Assembly: GCA_028343155.1 (NCBI GenBank)
Contig: JAOLXX010000004.1
Location: 59,082 to 123,081, forward strand
Reading direction: 5' to 3'
Source of the DNA: Polaribacter sp.
GTDB taxonomy: Bacteria > Bacteroidota > Bacteroidia > Flavobacteriales > Flavobacteriaceae
DNA length: 64,000 nucleotides
Each line of letters opens with the position of its first letter. Position 1 is the stretch's first letter. The notes beneath the pieces are model-generated. The model saw nothing but the letters and a program-made list of their open reading frames with translations, was not told the origin of the DNA and did no database searches. The position numbers and the translations under genes were made by a program. Below are positions 9,492-17,220 of this stretch, piece by piece.

Positions 9492-9516
9492 AAGCGCTCG
9501 AAATCGAGCGCTTTTT
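9492..9516. terminator. bidirectional terminator between thioesterase and leuB
   Basis: AAGCGCTCGA (9492-9501) and TCGAGCGCTT (9504-9513) form a perfect GC-rich stem with a 2-base spacer. Ts follow on the plus strand and a broken T-run on the minus strand. It can end both the thioesterase gene and the leu operon. Confidence 0.85.
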
Positions 9517-9540
9517 CAAAATTTATATAACTAGTAAATA

Positions 9541-10596
9541 CTAGATGTTTTCTGCTAACCAATCCCCTACTTCGTTTGTTCCGTAGGCTTTGCCTCCATC
9601 AGCTAAATCTTCAGTCACAATTCCTTTATCCAAAGCATTGTTTACTGCATCTCTAATTGCCTGCCCTTCTTCATGTAAACCAAAATTTTCAAACAACATT
9701 GCAGCAGATAAAATAGTTGCCATAGGGTTGGCAATGTTTAAACCAGTTGCTTGCGGATACGAACCGTGAATCGGTTCAAACAAAGCATTCTTCGTACCTA
9801 CTGATGCACTTGGCATTAAGCCCATAGAACCAGAAATTACAGAAGCCTCATCCGTTAAAATATCTCCAAATAAGTTTTCAGTAATTAATACATCATAGCT
9901 ATTTGGCCATTGAACTAAACGCATGGCAACAGCATCTACAAATTCATAAGAAACGGTTACTTCTGGATAATCCTTTTCCATTGCTTGGACAGTTTCTCTC
10001 CATAATCTTGATGTTTCTAAAACATTGGCTTTATCAACACAACAGAGTTTTTTAGAACGTGTCATTGCCAATTCAAAACCTTTTATTGCTAATCGTTGCA
10101 CCTCAGCTCTAGTGTATACACAATTATCAAATGCAGTTTCTCCGCCATCAGTTCTCCCCTTTTCACCAAAGTAAATACCTCCAGTTAATTCGCGTAAAAA
10201 AACCAAATCAGTCCCTTCAATTCGTTCTCTTTTTAAAGGCGATTTATCTAACAAAGAAGGAAACGTAAATGTGGGTCTTACATTTGCAAATAAACCTAAC
10301 TTTTTACGCATTTTCAACAATCCTTGTTCTGGACGAACTTTTGCTGAAGGATCATTATCAAATCTTGGATGTCCAATAGCACCAAATAAAACGGCATCTG
10401 AGGCCACACAAATTTCGTGGGTTTCATCTGGATAAGGATCACCAACAGCATCAATAGCTGCTGCACCTGTTAAGGCTGGTTTCCATGTAATTTCGTGATT
10501 GAATTTTTTAGCAACTGCATCAGATACTTTTGTTGCTTGATCTATTACTTCAGGACCAATTCCATCTCCTGCTAATAATGCGATGTTTAATTTCAT
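9541..10596 (-). CDS. leuB: 3-isopropylmalate dehydrogenase
   Basis: Third step of leucine synthesis: oxidative decarboxylation of 3-isopropylmalate to 2-oxoisocaproate with NAD. 351 residues, standard length. The N-terminus is NIALLAGDGIGPEVIDQA. The substrate loop FANVRPTF and the arginine region RELTGGIYFGEKG are present. The metal-binding aspartates lie in EFVDAVAM and FGDILTDEASVISGSMGLMPSAS, followed by the NAD site FEPIHGSYPQATG. It is the last gene of leuCDAB, 96 bases after leuA, with a repeat-rich spacer in front of it. Confidence 0.97.
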   Translation of the reverse strand: MKLNIALLAGDGIGPEVIDQATKVSDAVAKKFNHEITWKPALTGAAAIDAVGDPYPDETHEICVASDAVLFGAIGHPRFDNDPSAKVRPEQGLLKMRKKLGLFANVRPTFTFPSLLDKSPLKRERIEGTDLVFLRELTGGIYFGEKGRTDGGETAFDNCVYTRAEVQRLAIKGFELAMTRSKKLCCVDKANVLETSRLWRETVQAMEKDYPEVTVSYEFVDAVAMRLVQWPNSYDVLITENLFGDILTDEASVISGSMGLMPSASVGTKNALFEPIHGSYPQATGLNIANPMATILSAAMLFENFGLHEEGQAIRDAVNNALDKGIVTEDLADGGKAYGTNEVGDWLAENI

Positions 10597-10613
10597 ATTT
10601 TAAAGTAGTTTGT

Positions 10614-10685
10614 AAAGTTCTTAAAGTTTTAAAGTTGATAAAGTTGATGCTCCATTAAGAACTTTCTAACTTTTAACTTTAAAAC
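10614..10685. repeat. crossing inverted repeats between leuA and leuB
   Basis: The spacer holds AAAG-type units at 10614, 10623, 10631 and 10640, then complementary CTTT-type units. Two exact 11-bp inverted repeats are interleaved. AAAGTTCTTAA (10614-10624) pairs with TTAAGAACTTT (10655-10665). GTTTTAAAGTT (10626-10636) pairs with AACTTTAAAAC (10675-10685). Because the order is 1-2-1'-2', the two stems cross, giving alternatives or a pseudoknot. Confidence 0.7.
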
Positions 10686-10692
10686 CCTTAAA

Positions 10693-12213
10693 CTATATAA
10701 TATTTAACATTTTCTCTGTAGCTTTAATTGCAGATACTGTTTGATCTGAATCTAAACCACGAGTTATAAATTCTTTTTCTTTGCTTTTCCAAGTAATAAT
10801 CGTTTCACACAATGCATCAGAGTGACTTCCTGGTGGAATTCTAACAGCATAATCAACTAAATCTGGTATGTTTTTTTTACTATGTGTTTTATACAATTTA
10901 CGCAACGCATTCATAAACGCATCAAATTGTCCATCTCCCTGAGCATGTGCTTCAAACATCTCTCCTTCTAACTTTAATTTTAAAGTTGTAGACGGCTTCA
11001 TACCTTTTGTATGTCCTAAAACATAATTCTCTACAATGACGCTTTTTTCTATAGTATCACTATTTAAAACATCCGAAATAATGTAGGGTAAATCTTCTTG
11101 AGAAACGACTTCCTTTTTGTCTCCTAATTCAATAATTCTTTGGGTTACTTTCTTTAACTCATCATCATTTAAACTTAAACCTAAATCTTGTAAGTTCTTT
11201 TGAATATTTGCCTTCCCTGAAGTTTTACCCAATGCATACTGGCGTTTTCTACCAAAACGTTCTGGCATTAAATCATTAAAATAAAGGTTGTTTTTATTGT
11301 CACCATCTGCATGAATACCTGCCGTTTGTGTAAAAACATTTGCCCCAACAACGGGTTTATTTACAGGAATTCTAAAACCTGAAAATGTTTCTACCAACTT
11401 ACTGACTTTATTTAAAGCGGTTTCATTAACAGTAACTTCAACATCTTTTAAAAAATCTTTGATTACTGCAATTACACTTGCCATTGGTGCATTTCCTGCA
11501 CGCTCTCCCATACCATTAATCGTTAAATGCAATCCGTTTACACCAGCTTTAACTGATTCCATAACATTGGCAACCCCCAAGTCATAATCATTATGACTGT
11601 GAAAGTCGATTTGCATATTGGGATATTTTTGGCGAATTTCAGTAATAAATTTAAAGGTTTCTTCCGGAGTTAAAACACCTAAAGTATCGGGTAATAAAAC
11701 GCGTTCAATGGTTTGAGTTGTTAAGAAATCTAAATAATCAAAAACATAGGCTTTTGAATTTCGCATTCCATTTGACCAATCTTCTAAATATACATTGGTT
11801 TGAATAGCATGTTTATTTGCTAGCCCAATTGATGCTTTGATTTCATCAAAGTGTTGTGCGGGTGTTTTTTTAAGTTGGTGTGTTAAGTGATTCAAAGAAC
11901 CTTTGGTTAATAAATTCTGAACTTTTGCTCCAGCTGCTGTCATCCATGCTATTGATTTTCCACCATCAACAAAGGTTAATACTTCTATTTTTTCTAAAAA
12001 ATCATGTTCACCAGCCCAAGAAGTAATTTTTTTAACCGCTTCCAATTCACCTTCAGAAACTCTTGCAGAAGCTATTTCTAAGCGATCTACTTTTAATTCT
12101 TCTAGTAATAACTTTGCAATGGTTAATTTTTCAGAAACTGAAAACGACACTCCTGATGTTTGCTCTCCATCACGCAGTGTCGTATCCATTATTTCAATCT
12201 TTCTAGTTGCCAT
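10693..12213 (-). CDS. leuA: 2-isopropylmalate synthase (LeuA/citramalate-synthase family)
   Basis: Condenses 2-oxoisovalerate with acetyl-CoA, the committed step to leucine. 506 residues. The DRE-TIM metallolyase motif is at the N-terminus (IEIMDTTLRDGEQTSGVSF). The metal-site histidines lie in MQIDFHSHNDYDLGVANV and the GNAP motif in NGMGERAGNAPM. HADGDNKNN and GKTSGKANI mark the linker. The C-terminal 110 residues are the LeuA dimer/regulatory domain (KSVIVENYVLGHTKGMKPS). It belongs to the branch shared with (R)-citramalate synthases, but its place between leuD and leuB makes IPM synthase the likelier role. It starts 21 bases after leuD. Confidence 0.9.
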   Translation of the reverse strand: MATRKIEIMDTTLRDGEQTSGVSFSVSEKLTIAKLLLEELKVDRLEIASARVSEGELEAVKKITSWAGEHDFLEKIEVLTFVDGGKSIAWMTAAGAKVQNLLTKGSLNHLTHQLKKTPAQHFDEIKASIGLANKHAIQTNVYLEDWSNGMRNSKAYVFDYLDFLTTQTIERVLLPDTLGVLTPEETFKFITEIRQKYPNMQIDFHSHNDYDLGVANVMESVKAGVNGLHLTINGMGERAGNAPMASVIAVIKDFLKDVEVTVNETALNKVSKLVETFSGFRIPVNKPVVGANVFTQTAGIHADGDNKNNLYFNDLMPERFGRKRQYALGKTSGKANIQKNLQDLGLSLNDDELKKVTQRIIELGDKKEVVSQEDLPYIISDVLNSDTIEKSVIVENYVLGHTKGMKPSTTLKLKLEGEMFEAHAQGDGQFDAFMNALRKLYKTHSKKNIPDLVDYAVRIPPGSHSDALCETIITWKSKEKEFITRGLDSDQTVSAIKATEKMLNII

Positions 12214-12234
12214 TATGCTACCTTAAAATAGTTA

Positions 12235-12834
12235 TTAAAAGGGTCTTGTTTTAGCAAAATCCGTAATCTCGTTTTCAATATTTTTTAAGTAATCAATATC
12301 ATCAAAACCGTTTAACATATTGTCTTTTTTGTATGTATTGATTACAAAAGATTCAGATTCACCAGTGGCAACTAACGTTACAATTTGATTTGGTAAATCT
12401 ACTTTTATTTCAGTTTTTGGATCTGCCATAATTGCAGCAAATAAAGTATCTGCAAACTCAGCTGATACTTGTACTGGTAAAACCCCCACATTTAAACAAT
12501 TATTTTTAAAGATATCTGCAAATGCCGATGAGATTACACAACGCAATCCAAAATCATATACTGACCAAGCTGCGTGTTCTCTAGATGAACCAGAACCAAA
12601 GTTTCTACCTCCAACTAATATTTGAGAACCTGCATAAATTTCTTTATTTAAAGGAAAATCTACTTTTGGTGTTCCATCTTGATTAAATCTCCAATCACGG
12701 AAAAAATTAATATCAAAATCTTTACGCTCAGTTGCTTTTAAGAAACGAGCAGGAATGATTTGATCTGTATCTACATTCTCTGTAGGTAAAGGGTAAGCTG
12801 TACTAGTAAGTACGTCAAATTTATCGTAAGCCAT
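12235..12834 (-). CDS. leuD: 3-isopropylmalate dehydratase small subunit
   Basis: Small (swivel) subunit of isopropylmalate isomerase, which pairs with LeuC. 199 residues, typical. Motifs are PLPTENVDTDQIIPARFLK near the N-terminus and ILVGGRNFGSGSSREHAAW, the substrate-recognition loop, followed by VISSAFADIFKNNCLNVGVLPV. It lies between leuC (97 bases upstream) and leuA (21 bases downstream) on the same strand. Confidence 0.97.
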   Translation of the reverse strand: MAYDKFDVLTSTAYPLPTENVDTDQIIPARFLKATERKDFDINFFRDWRFNQDGTPKVDFPLNKEIYAGSQILVGGRNFGSGSSREHAAWSVYDFGLRCVISSAFADIFKNNCLNVGVLPVQVSAEFADTLFAAIMADPKTEIKVDLPNQIVTLVATGESESFVINTYKKDNMLNGFDDIDYLKNIENEITDFAKTRPF

Positions 12835-12851
12835 TGTTTTTTATTTAGTTT

Positions 12852-12930
12852 GAAAGACTAAAGTCATAAAGTCTAAAGGTGTTAATTTCTATCTACCTTT
12901 TTGCTGTTGACTTTTTCACTTTCGACTTAT
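12852..12930. repeat. heptad-like repeat cluster between leuC and leuD
   Basis: AAAG-starting units lie at 12853, 12860, 12868 and 12875 (AAAGACT, AAAGTCAT, AAAGTCT, AAAGGTG). After a 25-base gap they are mirrored by ACCTTT, GACTTT, CACTTT and GACTTA units to about 12926, so the spacer can fold on itself imperfectly. The design resembles the leuA-leuB spacer but uses a different unit. Confidence 0.55.
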
Positions 12931-12931
12931 T

Positions 12932-14332
12932 TTATGCTGTTAAAAGCGTTCTTGGGTCAGTTACAACTCCTTCTACTGCAGATGCTGCAGCAACTAATGG
13001 AGATGCTAATAATGTTCTAGATCCTGGTCCTTGTCTTCCTTCAAAGTTTCTGTTTGATGTAGAAACTGATAATTTTCCTGAAGGAATTTTATCATCATTC
13101 ATTGCCAAACAAGCAGAACAACCTGGTTCTCTTAAAACAAAACCTGCGTCTGTAATTATTTTATCTAATCCTTCAGCTTGTATTTGATCTACTACTTTAT
13201 GAGATCCAGGAACTAACCATGCAGTAACATTGTCTGCTTTTTTTCTTCCTTCTACAATAGAACAAAATGCTCTAAAGTCTTCTATACGTCCGTTTGTACA
13301 AGAACCTAAAAATACAAAGTCTATTTCTTTACCAATCATAGAATCGCCTTCATTAAAAGACATATATCCTAAAGATTTTTTGTAAGTGGCTACTCCACCT
13401 TCTACATTTTCTGCTAAAGGAATTGATTTTGTTACGCCCATTCCCATTCCTGGGTTTGTACCATAGGTAATCATTGGTTCTATATCTGACGCTTCATAAT
13501 TAAATTCAACATCAAACTCAGCTCCTTCTTCTGTATATAAAGTTTCCCAATATTGCATTGCCTTGTCCCAATCTGCTCCTTTCGGAGTTTGAGCACGACC
13601 TTTTAAATATTCGAAAGTTTTATTATCTGGAGCAATCATACCTCCTCTTGCTCCCATTTCTATAGACAAATTACAAACTGTCATTCGTCCTTCCATAGTC
13701 ATGTCTTCAAAAACATCTCCTGCATATTCAACAAAATAACCTGTTGCTCCTGAAGTTGTTTGTTTTGCAATAATATATAAAGCTACATCCTTTGCTGTAA
13801 CTCCTAAACCTAATTTACCATTTACGTTAATACGCATTTTTTTAGGTTTTGGTTGCATGATACATTGTGTAGACAATACCATTTCTACTTCAGAAGTACC
13901 AATACCAAAGGCAATTGCACCAAAAGCTCCATGTGTTGATGTATGAGAATCTCCACAAACAATTGTTGCTCCAGGAAGGGTAATTCCGTTTTCTGGGCCA
14001 ACAACGTGTACAATTCCGTTATTTACATCTCCTAGACCCCAATGAGAAATACCGTGTTTAGCAGAATTTCTTTCTAAAGCATCTAGCTGATTTGCAGATA
14101 ATGGGTCTTCTACAGGTAAATGTTGGTTTATAGTTGGTGTATTATGATCTGCAGTTGCAAATGTACGCGCAGGATATACCACACTGTTTCCTCTACTTTC
14201 TAATCCTAAAAAGGCTACAGGACTTGTAACTTCATGGATAAAATGACGGTCTATAAAAAACACATCTGGTCCGTCTTTTACGCTACGTACTACATGTGAG
14301 TCCCATACTTTGTCAAATAATGTTTTTGCCAT
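12932..14332 (-). CDS. leuC: 3-isopropylmalate dehydratase large subunit
   Basis: Aconitase-family [4Fe-4S] enzyme that isomerises 2- to 3-isopropylmalate with LeuD. 466 residues, typical. DHNTPT and [24 protein letters not shown] are the substrate motifs. The cluster cysteines are in [13 protein letters not shown] and GCSACLAMN. It is the first structural gene of leuCDAB. A 12-codon leader frame rich in branched-chain codons ends 19 bases before its ATG (see 14352-14390). Confidence 0.97.
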   Translation of the reverse strand: MAKTLFDKVWDSHVVRSVKDGPDVFFIDRHFIHEVTSPVAFLGLESRGNSVVYPARTFATADHNTPTINQHLPVEDPLSANQLDALERNSAKHGISHWGLGDVNNGIVHVVGPENGITLPGATIVCGDSHTSTHGAFGAIAFGIGTSEVEMVLSTQCIMQPKPKKMRINVNGKLGLGVTAKDVALYIIAKQTTSGATGYFVEYAGDVFEDMTMEGRMTVCNLSIEMGARGGMIAPDNKTFEYLKGRAQTPKGADWDKAMQYWETLYTEEGAEFDVEFNYEASDIEPMITYGTNPGMGMGVTKSIPLAENVEGGVATYKKSLGYMSFNEGDSMIGKEIDFVFLGSCTNGRIEDFRAFCSIVEGRKKADNVTAWLVPGSHKVVDQIQAEGLDKIITDAGFVLREPGCSACLAMNDDKIPSGKLSVSTSNRNFEGRQGPGSRTLLASPLVAAASAVEGVVTDPRTLLTA

Positions 14333-14351
14333 TTTTTGTAACTTTTATTAT

Positions 14352-14390
14352 TTATTTATAACCAACTATCAAAATTAACAATTTTTTCAT
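14352..14390 (-). CDS. candidate leader peptide of the leuCDAB operon (MKKLLILIVGYK)
   Basis: A 12-codon frame just upstream of leuC encodes MKKLLILIVGYK and ends in TAA. Six consecutive codons are for branched-chain amino acids (TTG TTA ATT TTG ATA GTT). An in-frame ATG at 14420 would lengthen it to 22 residues. The stop is 19 bases from the leuC ATG, leaving no room for a terminator between them. However, leader bases 14371-14381 can pair 9 of 11 with 14336-14346, right at the leuC start. A ribosome stalled for lack of leucine would cover that strand and could free leuC. The mechanism is inference. The peptide could also be chance, since MKK plus hydrophobics is common in AT-rich DNA. Confidence 0.45.
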   Translation of the reverse strand: MKKLLILIVGYK

Positions 14391-14392
14391 AT

Positions 14393-14638
14393 TTGTGGGG
14401 CTTGTAACATAAAAACACATGATACCCAACAGTTAAACAGATCCTTAAAAAACTATAATACAGCTAGTTAACTTGTTTAAAAATACGATGCCTATTTATT
14501 TTGTGTGCAATCATTTCATGAAGTGCCTTTCTTATTTTTTTACTTTTTTTTTTTTTTTAATGCTGCCTACTACATTTATTTTTTAAAAAAAAATCGAACG
14601 AATTCGGTCGATTTTATATTTTTATAAACTGTAAAAAA
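14393..14638. other. leu operon upstream region with a 15-base poly-T tract
   Basis: AT-rich sequence upstream of the leader. A run of 15 Ts lies at 14544-14558 (As on the coding strand of leu), a candidate slippage site roughly 210 bases before leuC. I could not find a TAnnTTTG box with confidence. The distal end holds the terminator of the neighbouring gene. Confidence 0.5.
14590..14615 (-). terminator. terminator of the sulfonolipid-type acyltransferase gene
   Basis: AAAATCGAACG (14590-14600) and CGGTCGATTTT (14605-14615) form a stem with one mismatch and an AATT loop. On the minus strand it is followed by nine Ts. It lies 24 bases past the stop of the 14639-15886 gene. Confidence 0.75.
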
Positions 14639-15886
14639 TTACATCATTGAAGCGGCAATTTTCTTATAAGTTCCATTCTCCAACAATTCTCTAATTGCAG
14701 AAAAAGCAAGAATGGTTTCGTCGATATCTTCTTGCGTATGAGTTGCTGTTGGTATTAACCTTAAAATAATTAATCCTTTAGGAATTACTGGATAGACAAC
14801 AATAGAACAAAAAATTCCGTGATTTTCTCGCAAATCATTTACCATTGCCATTGCCTCTGGTATTTCTCCTTTTAAAAATACAGGTGTAATACAGGTTTGA
14901 GTAGTTCCTAAATCAAAACCGGCTGCACGTAGACCAGATTGCAATCCATTCGTGTTTGCCCATAATTTTTCTTTTAACTCAGGCATAGTTCGCAACATAT
15001 CCAAACGTTTTAATGCCCCTTTTACCATTGCCATTGGCAATGATTTTGCAAACGTTTGGGAACGCATATTGTATTGTAAATATTGGATTACATCTTGATT
15101 ACCTGCTAAAAAAGCACCAAAACCTGCCATTGATTTTGCAAAAGTTGCAAAATACACGTCTATTTCATCCTGTACTCCTTGTTCAAAACCAGTTCCTCGC
15201 CCGCCTTCTCCAAGTGTTCCAAACCCGTGTGCATCGTCTACTAAGATTCTAAAATTATATTCTTTTTTAAAAGCAATAATTTCTTTTAAACGCCCTTGTT
15301 CTCCTCGCATTCCAAAAACACCTTCGGAAATTACTAAAATCCCTCCGCCTGATTTTTCTGACATTCTTTTTGCCCGTTTGATGTTTTTCTCAAAACTTAC
15401 CATATCGTTATGGCGGTATACAAAGCGTTTACCAGCATGTAATCGAACACCATCTATGATACAAGCATGTGTATCCATATCATAAACAATGACATCATTT
15501 TTTGTTACCAAAGCGTCTATTGCAGACATAATCCCTTGGTATCCGAAATTTAATAAATAAGCCTTTTCTTTGTCTACAAAAGCAGCACATTCCCTTTCTA
15601 ATTGTTCATGTTTAGGAGTATGGCCTGACATCATTCTTGCGCCCATAGGATAGGCCATTCCGTGTTCTTTTGCTGCTTCTCCGTCAACTTTTAAAACCTC
15701 CGGATGGTTTGCCAAACCTAGATAGTCATTAATACTCCAAGTGACCACTTTTTTGCCATTAAAAGACATTCTGTTAGAAATCGGTCCTTCTAATTTAGGA
15801 AAAACATAATAACCTTCTGCTTTGTCCGCCCATTTTCCTAAAGGTCCTTTATCCTCTATTATTCTTTCAAATAAATCTTTCGTCAT
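14639..15886 (-). CDS. AONS-family PLP acyltransferase, probably cysteate/serine acyltransferase for sulfonolipids
   Basis: 415 residues, alpha-oxoamine synthase family: condensation of an amino acid with an acyl thioester, releasing CO2. The PLP lysine is K251 (ATFAKSMAGFG). The DDAHGFGTLG motif holds D217/D218 and H220, and THACIIDG holds the stacking H140. No partner for biotin synthesis lies nearby. The gene 82 bases upstream is cysteine-synthase-like. Flavobacteria make the sulfonolipid capnine from cysteate and a branched acyl thioester, using a cysteate synthase and an enzyme of exactly this family. I therefore infer cysteate acyltransferase. Serine palmitoyltransferase or KBL (2-amino-3-ketobutyrate CoA ligase) activity remain possible. 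Confidence 0.8.
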   Translation of the reverse strand: MTKDLFERIIEDKGPLGKWADKAEGYYVFPKLEGPISNRMSFNGKKVVTWSINDYLGLANHPEVLKVDGEAAKEHGMAYPMGARMMSGHTPKHEQLERECAAFVDKEKAYLLNFGYQGIMSAIDALVTKNDVIVYDMDTHACIIDGVRLHAGKRFVYRHNDMVSFEKNIKRAKRMSEKSGGGILVISEGVFGMRGEQGRLKEIIAFKKEYNFRILVDDAHGFGTLGEGGRGTGFEQGVQDEIDVYFATFAKSMAGFGAFLAGNQDVIQYLQYNMRSQTFAKSLPMAMVKGALKRLDMLRTMPELKEKLWANTNGLQSGLRAAGFDLGTTQTCITPVFLKGEIPEAMAMVNDLRENHGIFCSIVVYPVIPKGLIILRLIPTATHTQEDIDETILAFSAIRELLENGTYKKIAASMM

Positions 15887-15968
15887 GTTCGCTATAATTA
15901 TTATTCATCAAGCTACAAAGTAACCGCTTTTTTTACTTTTTATCAAATTGTAAAGTGTACAATTCTGA

Positions 15969-16964
15969 TTACATGAAATTGTTTTTTTGCATCCATTGGT
16001 CACTATAGATTTTATTTAGATAGCGAGAACCATGATCTGGAAAAATCAATACCACAAAACTATCTTTCGTAAATATATTTTGTGCTGCATATTGCTTCGT
16101 AGCCTGCATTACTGCACCACTTGTATACCCAGGAAACATTCCTTCCTTTTTTACAATAGCTCTGGCTTCCAAAGCAGCGTCTTTATCAGAGACTTTTTCA
16201 TAAATATCAATAACATCAAAATCGGTTGCAGTAGGAATTAAATTTTTCCCCAAACCTTCAATCTTATAGGGACTCACCTCATTTAAATCTAACTCTTTGG
16301 TTTCATGGTATTTTTTTAACACAGAACCAAATGCATCGACTCCTAAAACTTTAATTGTTGAATTTTGCTCTTTTAAATATTTCCCAGTACCAGAAATGGT
16401 TCCTCCTGTTCCGCTGGCAGCGACTAAATGGGTCACTTTACCTTCTGTCTGCTCCCAAATTTCAGGTCCGGTAGTTCTATAATGTGCCTCAATATTTAAC
16501 TCATTAAAATATTGGTTGATATATACAGAATTCTTAGTTTTCTTATGAATCGTTTTTGCCACTTCATAATAGGATCTTGGATCTTCTGGCGCTACATTTG
16601 CAGGACACACATGTACCTCCGCTCCCATCGTTGTTAATAAGTTTATTTTGTCTATTGATGACTTATCACTTACTGCTAAAATACATTTATAACCTCTAAC
16701 AATACTTATCATTGCTAAGCTAAAACCCGTATTTCCAGAAGTTGTTTCTACAATTGTAGCTCCATTTTTAAGGATTCCTTTTTTTTCTGCATCTTTAATT
16801 ATGTGTAATGCAATTCTATCTTTTGCTGAATTACCAGGATTAAAAGCTTCAAATTTAGCATAATAATTACCAGGTAGATCTTTGGTGATTTTATGAAGTT
16901 TAATTAGTGGAGTTTCCCCTACTAATTCTAAAATTGAATTTGTAATCCCTTTATTTCTGATCAT
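15969..16964 (-). CDS. PLP-dependent cysteine-synthase-family protein, candidate cysteate synthase
   Basis: 331 residues, fold type II PLP enzyme of the cysteine synthase/cystathionine beta-synthase family. PLP lysine K48 lies in [13 protein letters not shown], the substrate loop is TSGNTG (75-80), and the phosphate loop is [13 protein letters not shown]. It lacks the C-terminal CBS domains. The family makes C-S bonds from an activated serine. Next to an AONS-family gene on the same strand (82 bases apart), a sulfite-using cysteate synthase for sulfonolipids is plausible. Ordinary cysteine synthase or cystathionine beta-synthase are the alternatives. A -7 box lies 32 bases upstream, so this is the first gene of a likely two-gene operon. 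Confidence 0.8.
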   Translation of the reverse strand: MIRNKGITNSILELVGETPLIKLHKITKDLPGNYYAKFEAFNPGNSAKDRIALHIIKDAEKKGILKNGATIVETTSGNTGFSLAMISIVRGYKCILAVSDKSSIDKINLLTTMGAEVHVCPANVAPEDPRSYYEVAKTIHKKTKNSVYINQYFNELNIEAHYRTTGPEIWEQTEGKVTHLVAASGTGGTISGTGKYLKEQNSTIKVLGVDAFGSVLKKYHETKELDLNEVSPYKIEGLGKNLIPTATDFDVIDIYEKVSDKDAALEARAIVKKEGMFPGYTSGAVMQATKQYAAQNIFTKDSFVVLIFPDHGSRYLNKIYSDQWMQKNNFM

Positions 16965-16995
16965 CTTATTTTTTAATAAAAAATCTCATACTTTG

Positions 16996-17003
16996 CAAAA
17001 GTA
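16996..17003 (-). promoter_or_regulatory. -7 box of the putative sulfonolipid operon
   Basis: TACTTTTG on the minus strand fits TAnnTTTG and is followed by CAAAG. It predicts transcription start near 16990, about 25 bases before the ATG. No -33 TTTG was found. Confidence 0.55.
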
Positions 17004-17220
17004 CATTTTATCTTGAAATATTAAAATTGATTTTAATACATAATTTTCTTGACACCAAACTTGAAAGAAATTCGCATATAAAATTTATTAAAATACAACC
17101 TCACTTATTAATATAAAATTAGCTCATTTTTAAATTTGAATCCCTTTATAAATCATAAAGACATCTAATTCCTTAAGTATTTAAAAAAAATTCGTAGCAG
17201 AATTTCTCACTACTTTCCTC

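Noticed and set aside
10614..10685. CRISPR-like array of AAAGTT units
   Set aside because: Units are 8-9 bases with no spacers of regular size and no cas genes. It is an intercistronic inverted-repeat cluster.
14333..14351. Classical transcription attenuator between leader frame and leuC
   Set aside because: Only 19 bases lie between the leader stop and the leuC ATG, too few for a terminator. Any control must act on translation.
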